From the NCBI GenBank assembly GCA_016271365.2, contig CM057451.1, positions 372,269,501-372,333,500 of the forward strand: DNA of 64,000 nt. The letters are read 5' to 3'. This document shows positions 53,836 to 64,000 of this stretch, piece after piece (positions within the stretch are counted from its first letter, which is position 1; each line of letters starts with the position of its first letter). Below the pieces are notes generated by a model. That model searched no databases. It had not been told where the DNA came from and saw only the letters and a program-made list of their open reading frames with translations. A program made the position numbers and the translations under genes. The stretch comes from Neoceratodus forsteri (lineage: Eukaryota > Chordata > Ceratodontiformes > Ceratodontidae).

Positions 53836-54052
53836 CACTACCCATATGATGCCTGACAGGTCTTGTACACACACAATATCCTCCTGTGGAGGAGGCAAGC
53901 CTAGCTCACCATAGGGGTCCCTGGGCCAGAGCAACCTGAAGTTGATCCTCCACAGCCCCTAGCAGACCGCCCAATCCACTTCTGAGTCAGCTCTTGAACC
54001 CCAGTCACTGGCATGCAAGCGCAATGTGCTACCCACTTGGCCATCGGGCAGC
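53836..54052 (-). mobile_element. tRNA-headed SINE
   Basis: Minus strand: CCCGATGGCCAAGTGGGTAG (A-box region, 54029-54048) and CTGGGGTTCAAGAGC (B-box, about 53991-54005), then a ~150-bp body. The two boxes are about 32 bp apart, normal for a tRNA-like pol III promoter. The body does not match the SINE at 38640-39056, so the family is different and unnamed here. Confidence 0.62.
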
Positions 54053-55454
<1,402 letters not shown>

Positions 55455-56129
55455 TTTCAATTTCAATTTCAACTTTATTTTTAAAAGGCGCTTTTCTTAA
55501 ATCAAAGCGCCTGTACAGATAAACATGACAATAAATATAATAAATCCAATCAACAGAAATCCTTAAAAGCTATATTAAAAAGGTGGGTCTTCAACTCCCT
55601 TTTAAAACTAAGGACGGTCGGGCAGTCTCGCACCTGACGAGGTAGAGAGTTCCCAGGGTATGTCCATAAAACGAAATGATCTAGCACCAGATGTTTTCAA
55701 ACGTACCTGGGAATTCTAGCAATCCCTCGTCAGTGGATCGGAGGGGCAGAGGGACTATAGGGCACAGGAGCTCTTTCAGGTAGGCAGATCCCAGATCATG
55801 TAGGGCTTTATAGGTCAGCAAACCGACCTTGAAGGTGATTCGCCAGAACACCGCAGCCAGTGCAGTCCGTGGAGCACAGGCGCTATGTGACTGGATCTAG
55901 AGACTCCAGTCAACAGCCTGGCTGCCGATTCTGCACCAGCTGCAGACGGCGTAAGTTCAACCCTGATAGCCCTAGGTGTAGGAGTTACAGTAGTCAAGTC
56001 GGAGGTAACAAAGGCGTGATTAATGTTGGAAGGTCCTCTGGAGGAACCAAGTGCTTCATCCTGGCAATATTCCTCAGATGAAAAAGGAAGTCTTCACAAC
56101 CTCTGACACCTGGGATTTGAGTGAAGCGT
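55455..56129 (-). other. L2 C-terminus and 3' untranslated region
   Basis: Contains the conserved 3' block shared with 29605-29978 and ends in TTGAAA repeats. A small number of indels distinguishes the copies. Confidence 0.8.
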
Positions 56130-57300
56130 GTCATCAAATATTATGCCAAGGTTTCGCACCTGGTCTGAGGTCGTCAGCTGGACACCTCCAAGCCATAGGC
56201 CTGAGGGTGATCCTTCTGGCAGACCCGACTACAGCGACCTAATCCACAACCAACACCTCAGTTTTCTCCAGATTTAACCTCAGCCAACTCCCATTCATCC
56301 ATTCTTGGATTTCTTCAAGGCAGTTATTAAATACTGACAAGGCAGCGTCCTGACGGGCACAAAAGACATATACAGCTGGGTATCATCAGCATAGCAGTGA
56401 AAGCCCAGACCGCATCTTGCCTAATAATCGCCCCTAATGGTAGCATATACACGAAAACAACATGGGTGCTAAATGGAGCCCTGCGGTACCCCTACAGGGC
56501 AGGGAGAATGATGTTGAGGAAAAATTCCGACACCACTCTCTGAGTCCTACCTCAAGGTAAGATTAAAACCATCTGAGGACCGTACTGACAGTCCACAGAC
56601 TAACCGCAGCGCCCAATAACACACCATGGTCAACGGTGTCAAATGCTGCCGAGAGATCAAGTAGTACCAAGATGGATCGGGTCCCACGATCTCTAGCCAT
56701 TAGGGAGGTCATTTAGCACCGCACGAGCACCGTCTCGGCACTATGCCTTTTCCTAAATCCAGACTGAGTGAATCAGATATTGTTGTTGGCCAGATGATCC
56801 TCCAACTGCACTGCACCACTTTCTCAATAACTTTACCCACAAAGGGTAAGTTAGAGACTGGCCTGTAATTTGCTAGACAGATGGGTCTAAGGAGGGTTTC
56901 TTTAAAGGGGCTTAATTATAGCCTCTTTGAGGGATCTGGAAAATCCCCTCTCCAAAGACTTCCATATGATCAGAGCTAGGACTAGGCCAATCTTATCCAC
57001 GCAACCCACTAAGAGGCGTGGGACCAGGGTCCAAATTACAGCAGGTCGTCGTCGAAGTGCTCGAATGATCATCACAACATCCTCGATTATGGGAAGGCTG
57101 AAGTCAGACCATTCCAACTGGGTGCTTGACATCTCCCGCAGACCACGCTGCTTCCATTAGGAGGAAGAGCGAATGTCCGATCTGATTTTGGCAACCTTAT
57201 CTGCAAAGAAGAGAGCGAGCCCTCACACCATTCTTGAGATAAGGCTCTTCTGGGCTGAAGACAGACTGGATTGCACAGTCTGTCCACAGTCCGAAAGAGC
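56130..57300 (-). pseudogene. L2 reverse transcriptase
   Basis: SLERGFSRSLKEAIIKPL (57132-56902 frame) is the finger block. LLDLSAAFDTVDH and YADDTQLY carry the three catalytic Asps. Near 56200-56150 is LRPMAWRCPADDLRPG, from the thumb region. Frames change several times; short deletions are evident. Confidence 0.86.
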
Positions 57301-57481
57301 TGAGCCGTCTATTCTGTGCAGCCACTATCTCTCTGGACAGGAATTCTGCCTTCTTATGAGAGATTGCGGATTGATAGACCAAATAATGGTCCATCAAACT
57401 AAGCTTGTCATCATCACGACCGACTTTCACGCCAACGCCTCCAGCCTTCGCCCAACTCTCCTCAATTCCCTCATGGTCTCA

Positions 57482-58378
57482 TCAAACCAAGGAGACCTGA
57501 AGGAGTAAGAGGACGAACACGAATGGTGTAATAGAATTCAGGGCCCCCGTTACTGCCTCATTATAGGCACGCAGCAGAACACCTGGATCCATGCAATCTA
57601 TCGGGAGGCTCGATAGGTCCAATACTGCCATCAGGTCCTCTGGGGATATACCCCTCAAAGGGCGGTATCGAACCATCTCCGTAGGGGCAGACCTAACAGG
57701 GGTGGCCTCAAAACTGAATCTAATCGAGTGATGGTCTGACCATCCAACCGGTTCCACCACCAAGTCCGATATCCCCATCCACAGAAGGAACACCAGGTCC
57801 AATGAGTGTCCGCCCACATGGGTCGAGGAGGAAACTACCTGTGTGAAGCCCAGTGATATCATCAACTGGAGGAAATCTTGACCAAACCGAGAGATTCATC
57901 ATCGACCCAAGCACTGAAGTCCCCAGTACCAACCATCTGGGGACCCCAATGTTAGTCGACAATGAAGTCTCACGATTTCCTGCAGAAAAACATTCTCGTC
58001 ACCTGGTGGGCCGGTATCACAGATCCTGCACCCCCACCCTCGCCCCACAATGTACTCCAAAGGATCTGGTGACTCCTTGCACCTCCACCAGACCCAGTTC
58101 TGACCTAAAACACATGGCACACCCCGCCCTCTCACGATCCTGCCTCGGGCGGTATCACCGAAAATTCAGCCGGAATTGCTGGGCGGCTAATACAGGCCCA
58201 GCATTTTCATCCAGCCAGGTCTCGTGATGCATGCCAGGTCAGATGACTCGACAAGATCAGCTATAATAGCTGTCTTGTTTTTAATAGACCTGGCATTGCA
58301 TAACACCGCCCGAGTAGGACAAACCTCCGATAGTGACCGGCCTACCTGCTGGTCAATCGACCACGCAGGTATGGGCAT
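57482..58378 (-). pseudogene. L2 endonuclease
   Basis: N-terminal block AVLCNARSIKNKTAIIADLV and DLACIT (58378-58187), followed after frame changes by GHSLDLVFLLW and GWSDHHSIRFSFE (57865-57482), the catalytic SDH block. Between them the GDFN-type block is present only in a broken frame. It nicks the target in active elements. Confidence 0.85.
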
Positions 58379-58620
58379 AAGACAGGAAGGCCCCTCTCTC
58401 CGTGCCCATTTCGCCCCAAGGCGTCTCCTTGACCTACAATCCCAATCCGCCCACTCTTTCCATTCCCCTCCAGCATGGGACCTCGGCTCTCCTTCTCACA
58501 ATCCCCAAAGCCCTACACCTCTATAAATGTCAGCTGGCAGCAGGGACAGGAGAAAGGGCGGAGGTCCCTAAGCATAGAGGGGAATAATACCGACTGCCTG
58601 GCAGTCACTCCAGCACATCT

Positions 58621-60520
58621 TCACTAAAATAAAACACTCACAATAAAATAAGTTCTAACAATTTCTAGTGCTGTAAAATCATCTATTCAAATTCTGATAC
58701 TATAAAATTATTTATTATGATTCTAGTTCCACCCCCCCCCCACAGTACTCTCACCCCTGCAGGAAGAGGAGCACCCCACCTGAAACTACTAAAAAATAAA
58801 ATGGGTGCTGTATAGGAGAATGGAGTAAACTTTGGGGTTGAAGAGTCCAAGGCACACCTCAATGCCTCCCTCCTCCTTGTAACAGCTGTTTCCAATGCTG
58901 GGCAACGTTACATCGTTACATTGAGAGGGTGGAAGGAGTTGTGGTTCTGGGGATATGTGCACGCCTCCACGAGCAAACACCTGCCATGCATGACACAGCT
59001 CTGGGTCTGGACGGGAGAAAAACATAAAAGCCTATGTCTCTCAATTGCAGTAACAGGTCAGTAGAGTACTTAAAGAACAGTGCTGCAATAACCGCGCTGT
59101 GGAAAGTGCGAAAGCATTTAGAGCGACAGGGGTATAAGCGGTAGGGAATTACTGCTACCCCTATCACTCTACGCTCACACCGAGATGGGATCAAGTTGCC
59201 ATATGTGTAGTTCCTGGTCAATCCACTCCCATATTGGAGTGTCTAAGGCACCAGCACAAGGCAGGGCTGGAGACCTGGGACCACGGTTCAGTTCCCCCCA
59301 GGTCTTTGGGTGTTGCTACATTTTTTTTTTTTTTGTTCGTTTTAAGGAGTTTCCCCCTTCCGATTTTCTCCTCATCCTCAAAGTCTGCAACCCCCCGGAG
59401 TTCGTCCGGGGTGAACAAAGTCCCCACATCGAGGTGCAGACCCCACAAAACAAAGTTGTCCCATTGCTTTTAATGGGTGCGCACATTTTAGTAAGGTCAG
59501 CGTTTCCCGACCTTATTTTGGTGCACGACATTTGCTTGCGGCTATTATTGTCGCAACACTGTGATCCCATGCCTCATGGCTCCTGACACCCTCGAACCCT
59601 GCTCACTGTTGATCCCAACCGGTAAGACCATGGGGGAGATCCCGATAGGGTTGGGGGGGCTGAGGGGACCCGATGGCAGGCGTACATGGCACGGAGGTGC
59701 AAACAGCTCTATAAAAAAAAAAAAAAAAAACTCCTAAGGGATGGTGGTAACGCGTGTTCCACAGATGCAGCAGCCAGAGACTGAGATGGCATGGAACGAA
59801 GTTCAGCGTAGGACTTGTGGGTGGCAACACAGAGGAAGGGGCTAGGCAGGGGTATTCCACTGGACACCAGGGATTACTTTCAGGCTGGGGTTAGGGAGAG
59901 GGCTACTGGACCACCAGAATGTGTAAAGGACCAAGGGAAAATCAAAACATCCGCAGTGCAGAATAGGACTAAAGGTACAAGTTTGGGGGGCAGTAGCACT
60001 ATGTACCTGAGGCTCAGGGCATAGCATAACACCATATGACAAGTGTAATGCTGCACCATACCCACGCCTCCATGGGCGACAGAGTCAGGTATGTTTACTA
60101 GCACAAAACAAACCTCTGGTGGCCACATCTGCATTGTGTCTTAGAGGACAACACAGGCTTCTGTTTGTGTATGGCAACTTTTGGTGGTGGTGCAATGGGG
60201 AGCCTGCTGCACCCCCAGTTTTGCGCCATCGACTGCGTATATGTCCGTGGTTCCTGCTAGCAAACTGTGGCTAAGGTGGAATCCACATTCCATAGTTGGG
60301 ACTTGTTTTCCATTGTGGAGAATCTATACATGGGCTCATGTGACCAAGTGACATGGGTTTGTTCTTCTCAACCCCATTCACAGTGACGTACATTATTATA
60401 GAATTTGGGGATGTTCACACTGGAGAAGGGGACAGTAAGGGGGGTGGCGATTACTATGTTCAGGATCCTAAAGGGTACTGACAGCATTAAATCAAGAATA
60501 TTCATTTCTTTTTTTTTTTT
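58621..60520. other. Unassigned intergenic sequence
   Basis: C-run 58731-58741, T-run 59320-59335 and A-run 59714-59730. Many short frames on both strands have no domain that I recognise. GC content rises and falls. A CpG-containing stretch lies at 59590-59700. Confidence 0.5.
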
Positions 60521-61020
60521 CTTCCATATTGTTTATCTCCCCCAGTGGTCCTCAATCAGGCGGGCACTCCAGCCCCATCCCCTGATGTCTGCCGGCACCA
60601 GCTTCTTTCCCCCAGGGCTTACCTCCCTGGTGGGGTCAGCAAGGGGAGTGCGCACCCCCACCACTTCCAGGATCCGATTCTGCTGGTCCGACAGGCCGGG
60701 GAGGGGCCTGTGGGTGCCCGTCGTCATCCAAGCGCTGGCAGTTTCCCTGTTTTTCTTCCTGCAGAGGAGGGCATGCAAGGAACCCCAATGGCGGTGCCAT
60801 GCATGCTCCCGTACGCTGCACACCCTGCGTCTGCCCAGCCTCTGCCCCTCAGTCTTGGCAGCATCAGTGTGCCAGCCCCTAGCCTCTGCTAGGGGCCAGG
60901 CTAATGTTGACTGCTGCACCCCCCCCCCAGGACAGCTGTCCTAGGGATGCTCAATCCTCCTTCCCCCTTCCCGTCAGACCCACGGCGACCCACTCGCAAC
61001 ATGAATATGGGTCACCGGCG
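60521..61020 (-). other. GC-rich segment with an exon-like frame
   Basis: A 128-codon minus-strand frame (60919-60533) is flanked, within itself, by CTCCTCTGCAG (acceptor-like, about 60758-60768) and GAGGTAAGC (donor-like, about 60628-60636). The intervening frame reads TTGTHRPLPGLSDQQNRILE, loosely like the tail of a MYB/SANT-type transposon protein. The resemblance is weak; it may be chance in GC-rich DNA. Confidence 0.25.
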
Positions 61021-62116
61021 TGGCAGGAGGTAAGGTATGGATACCTCAACCCTCCACACCACTGGACTGGACAGATAATCCATTTCAGCTGGTAAAAGCC
61101 AGTTAAGACCCAGGGGGCTTAACTTTAAATTAAGTAGGAGAGAGGATACAGGGTAACCAAAGGCAATAGTTTGTTTTTACTTTGAGTAGGGGAAATTATG
61201 AAATACGTTGCTAGGGCAGCTGATGCTGGACATTGTAGGTCAGGAGATCTGAGGAATACAGGATAAGGGAGTCATTAGAGACACACTGGCTAATATGAAG
61301 TAAAATGCCTGCAATAAAAATCTGCTCTTGCAAAAATGGGCTGTTTAGAAAGCAAGTTGTCCAAATTGTTTTTTGTATAGCTGGCTGTTTTTGCTCCTGA
61401 ATACCTGGGGATCAAAAGTGCATCTGTGGGACAATCTTCACTATATCAACCTCATGAATGAACAGTCTGCTTGGCTGGTGGCATCAGTCCATTACCTGTA
61501 CATTCACATACCTTACGTGTATTTAAGATAAAACCTACAGTAATCACAAGCAACTGCATAAGTGGGCATACAGCGCTGCAAATCAGGCTGTGACCACCTT
61601 TATATAGAGGTCAATATGACGTCAATTAGCATTTTCTCCTCCTCTCCTTAAAGGGTCAGATTGAGGTAGAGGGAGACCACCTGAAAAGTGGATACAGGGG
61701 CCTACCTGGAAAATCAATAGTGGAGGGTCCAGGGTGACACACCCATATCAGTATTCCACTTGAGTTAGGTACACTAGCTCTGTGTTTGCATCTTACATTT
61801 ATCTACAGGGCTCAAAATGTTATATATAATTAGAAAAAAGATGATAAATGCTAAGATTTTCGAGGTTGAGGACGTGGGAAAGTACCAGATTGGGGGAAGG
61901 GGAGACCTGGAAATTTCCAGGTATTCTGGTGAGCCAGTTTGATAATGTCTCACTGATCAACTCCGTAAGAATGACTGGTCCTCTCTCGATAACCACAAAC
62001 ATCAATGTGGCTCTCTCCTTCCAATCAAAATTCATCTCAATTGGGATAGACTCAGCCCTCTTAGGAGGACCCATGTCCAAGAAGCCCACCTTCCCTAGGC
62101 CTCTGCAGGGCTCAGT
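61021..62116. other. Unassigned sequence before DIRS-G
   Basis: AT-rich. Frames of 96-101 codons overlap on opposite strands at 61820-62138 without known motifs. Confidence 0.5.
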
Positions 62117-62509
62117 AAGAAACAATTACTCACCATAGTAATCTTGTTTCTTCCAGGGGATCACTCATTATGATTAAACAAATGCAGTCAGCCTTCAGTG
62201 TTGTACTGCCACGGAGAGAGAGATATAATTTATGCAAATTATGGAACTCTTATTGGCTCGTGCCAATTTCAAATTGCTGTCCCTAGTAACAACTGCACTC
62301 TAGTGCTTCAGATTATTATGGAGGCCTAACAGGGAAAAGACCCTCTAGCTATCCAATACTAAAGATTAAAAAAAAACAACTCTTAAATCACACCCCATGA
62401 AATATCAAAATCCCCCAAAAGGGGAAAAACAACTGGTAAAAGAACCGCAACGTCAGATGTGGACAACCTGTCCCTAAGGCCAGCAGGGATGCAGAGACCA
62501 GGTTGCACC

Positions 62510-62575
62510 CTTTTAATAGGTTCAGGTAGGGGAGGCAGGGTGGGAGGTTCAGGTAGGGGAGGCAGGGTGGGAGCT
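62510..62575 (+). repeat. Short tandem duplication (AGGTTCAGGTAGGGGAGGCA)
   Basis: Two direct copies of a ~30-bp unit (GGTTCAGGTAGGGGAGGCAG and GGTGGGAG) lie side by side just left of the internal region of DIRS-G. Confidence 0.85.
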
Positions 62576-62577
62576 TC

Positions 62578-62690
62578 AATCATAATGAATGATCCCCTTG
62601 AAGGAAAAAGATTACAATGGTAAGCAATATTTTCTTCTAACCCTAGGAATCAATCATTATGATTAAACAAATGCAGATTACCAAGCAGTA
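62578..62690. repeat. DIRS-G internal complementary region
   Basis: ATCATAATGAATGATCCCCT is the reverse complement of the left end at 62155-62180. AGGAATCAATCATTATGATT then gives the other orientation, as at 1385-1490 in DIRS-A. Confidence 0.82.
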
Positions 62691-63235
62691 CCTTTGGAGG
62701 CTGGGCAGAGAACCTATTTTGAGAACAGGTTCAGCAGCACTGCTGTGCCAAATCTGGCAATTTCTGGACTGTATGTCCAAAATACAGTGCTTGGTAAAAG
62801 TTTTCCATGTAGGTGCTTTGCAGATTTCTAACAATGGGATGTCTCTTGCAGCTGCCACTGATGCAGTTGTACCCCTGGCACAATGTGCCCTGAGACCCGG
62901 GGGCTTGTTTACCCATTTTACTGTAACAGAACTGTATGCAAGCCACAATCCAGCGTGCAATGGTTCGTTCTGATGCAGACTGACCCTTACCCACTTCCCC
63001 ATAAGTGAGGAATATTTATTTATTTCTTACTTTGATAACCGGGTAAGGAATAGCTGGGTATGCTCAGGCCTATGAGTCTTTGCTCTGTTGAGGTAGTGGC
63101 TCTTGACATCCAGACTATGCAGTTTCCACTCAAATGAGCTGGAATTCTCAGTGAAGAATACTGGTAGAGTAATAAGACTGATTCAAATGAAAATCTGAGA
63201 CCACCTTAGGAAGGAATTTCCTGTTGGTCCTGAGT
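62690..63235 (-). pseudogene. DIRS-G tyrosine recombinase remnant
   Basis: Frame 63002-62643 has RAHCARGTTASVAAARDIPL (HxxR kept) and TWKTFTKHCILDIQSR, where Cys replaces the catalytic Tyr present in DIRS-A (KHYCLD). A small AT-rich insertion (about 63008-63055) with TTTGATAACCGGGTAAGG resembles the SINE 3' tail seen at 30487 and 49018. Inactive. Confidence 0.83.
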
Positions 63236-63236
63236 A

Positions 63237-63800
63237 ATGATATGTAAGATGCTGGGATGCATAGGCAGGGGCATCACCAGCAGGAAAAGGGAGGTCATAA
63301 TTCCACTATACAAGACACTAGTGAGGCCGCACCTGGAGTACACTGTGCAGTTCTGGAGACCTTACCTACGTAAGGACGTAGACAGGGTACAGAAGGGTCA
63401 GAGGAGGGCAACAAAGATGGTGCATGGATTGCATCACAAGTCCTATGAGGACAGGTTGAAGGCACTGAACATGTACTCCCTGGAGGAGAGGAGGGAGAGA
63501 GGGGATATGATAGAGACATACAAGTATCTTACAGGGAGGAACAGGGTGCAGGAATGCACTATTTTTAAGCGAAAAAGATGTTCCAGGACTAGAGGGCATG
63601 GGATGAAGTTGGAGGGAGGACGATTCAGAGGAAACGTGAGGAAAAATTTCTTCACAGAACGGGTGGTGGACAAGTGGAACACCCTGCCAGAGGAAGTGGT
63701 GGGGGCTGAAACAATCACGGGATTTAAGAATGCATGGGATAGACATAAAGGAATTCTGGAGGTCAGGGGTAAGGGGCAACAGACTTCCTGGAAAACATAA
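63237..63800 (+). pseudogene. CR1-E C-terminal domain, open for 187 codons
   Basis: Reads [79 protein letters not shown] and FFTERVVDKWNTLPEEVVGA. These are the post-RT blocks of CR1 ORF2. The RT core is absent through 5' truncation. The frame is unbroken to its stop, so the copy is recent. Confidence 0.9.
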
Positions 63801-63882
63801 ACTGAACTTACAAACTTAAATGGGCAGACTAGGTGGGCCATAGGCCCTTATCTGCCGACACTGTCTATGTATCTATGTATGT
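63238..63882 (+). mobile_element. CR1-E: CR1 3' end
   Basis: A 5'-truncated copy that begins in the RT C-terminal region and ends with two perfect octamers TCTATGTA (63864-63879). Same subfamily as CR1-D. It is the least degraded CR1 here, with a 187-codon open frame. Confidence 0.92.
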
Positions 63883-64000
63883 AGTCCTGGTCAGTGAAAG
63901 TACAGTTATTTAAGAACTTACTGTAACAGTAGAGCTTCGAGAGGAGCTCTTGCAGCAGGCTACACCATAAGGACTATGCCACCACGCACTAGGACCCCAC
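63883..64000. other. Unassigned end of window
   Basis: DIRS-G recombinase does not obviously resume after CR1-E. The stretch includes AAGAACTTACTGTAACAGTA, slightly like a DIRS terminal repeat, but too short to call. Confidence 0.4.

Larger units (their letters stand above)
55455..58620 (-). mobile_element. L2 LINE, nearly full coding length but degraded
   Basis: Minus strand with an endonuclease start (58378-58187), endonuclease end (57865-57482) and RT (57132 to about 56130). The 3' end has tandem TTGAAA units (55455-55475). L2 hallmarks are LLDLSAAFDTVDH (about 56680-56620) and YADDTQLYMSF (about 56395-56350). The 5' edge is approximate. No target duplication was identified. The 29605-29978 fragment is the same family. 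Confidence 0.87.
62117..63237 (-). mobile_element. DIRS-G: left end of a DIRS related to DIRS-A
   Basis: Left terminal repeat from about 62117 (AACAATTACTCACCATAGTA, CAGGGGATCACTCATTATGA), an internal complementary region (62578-62690) and a recombinase remnant (about 62690-63235). The sequence GAAGGAATTTCCTGTTGGTC (63209) matches DIRS-A at 1995. It is cut off by CR1-E, and the rest lies beyond or is lost. Confidence 0.85.

Noticed and set aside
54026..54048. Second tRNA-like A-box
   Set aside because: Boxes are present but stems are poor and the sequence continues as a SINE-like body, so I called a SINE.
61820..62138. Overlapping 96-101-codon frames on both strands
   Set aside because: No recognisable domain on either strand. 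The right end runs into the DIRS-G terminal repeat.
63366..63841. 132-137-codon minus-strand frames
   Set aside because: Shadows of CR1-E; the same Pro/Ser/Leu text appears opposite CR1-D.

Overview
This window reads as intergenic DNA from a large, transposon-rich vertebrate genome. I found no host protein-coding gene and no functional tRNA or rRNA gene. Nearly everything recognisable is retrotransposon-derived: DIRS tyrosine-recombinase elements, CR1, L2/Rex1-like and L1/Tx1-like LINEs, and tRNA-headed SINEs (one MIR-like), plus one hAT-type DNA transposon and two foldback elements. CR1 with octamer-repeat 3' ends, MIR-like SINEs and many DIRS copies together suggest a tetrapod, most likely an amphibian or non-avian reptile. 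The species cannot be fixed from sequence alone.

Layout. 941-16583 is one DIRS element (A, minus strand). It is split by a hAT element (2519-4099, 8-bp target duplication), by a ~430-bp insertion (4251-4683) and by a CR1 element (about 8515-15921), which itself holds a minus-strand L2/Rex1-type LINE (10080-13275). 17040-22950 is an old antisense L1 ORF1 remnant into which a plus-strand L1/Tx1-like element (17254-22171) jumped, leaving a 15-bp target duplication; that L1 was then hit by a CR1 (18396-19469). 23411-28335 is a DIRS derivative (B) that keeps gag but has lost polymerase and recombinase. 28336-31655 holds a TCATATGAA-rich palindromic repeat with an L2 3' fragment in it, a SINE fragment and a foldback element.

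31656-53490 is a cluster of three related DIRS elements in one orientation: C (31656-37567, the most complete), D (37945-42929, RT/RNase H deleted) and E (42915-53490). D and E are fused where D's right terminal repeat meets E's internal complementary region. E is interrupted inside its RT by a DIRS of another family (F, about 45430-49850), which carries a large foldback insertion, a CR1 3' end and a MIR-like SINE. 53490-64000 holds a tRNA-headed SINE, a minus-strand L2 (55455-58620), a GC-rich stretch of unknown nature, and the start of another DIRS (G, 62117 on) cut by a CR1 3' end.

DIRS genes, read on the minus strand, run gag, RT, RNase H, tyrosine recombinase, between inverted terminal repeats and with an internal complementary region beyond the recombinase. 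That arrangement is visible, whole or in part, in A to E, and explains most of the long minus-strand open frames. All copies carry frameshifts, stops or deletions; none looks able to move on its own. I did not find a new defence or regulatory system. The best leads are the tandem D/E junction, the gag-only DIRS-B derivative and a shared Cys/His finger at the start of the DIRS Gag proteins.
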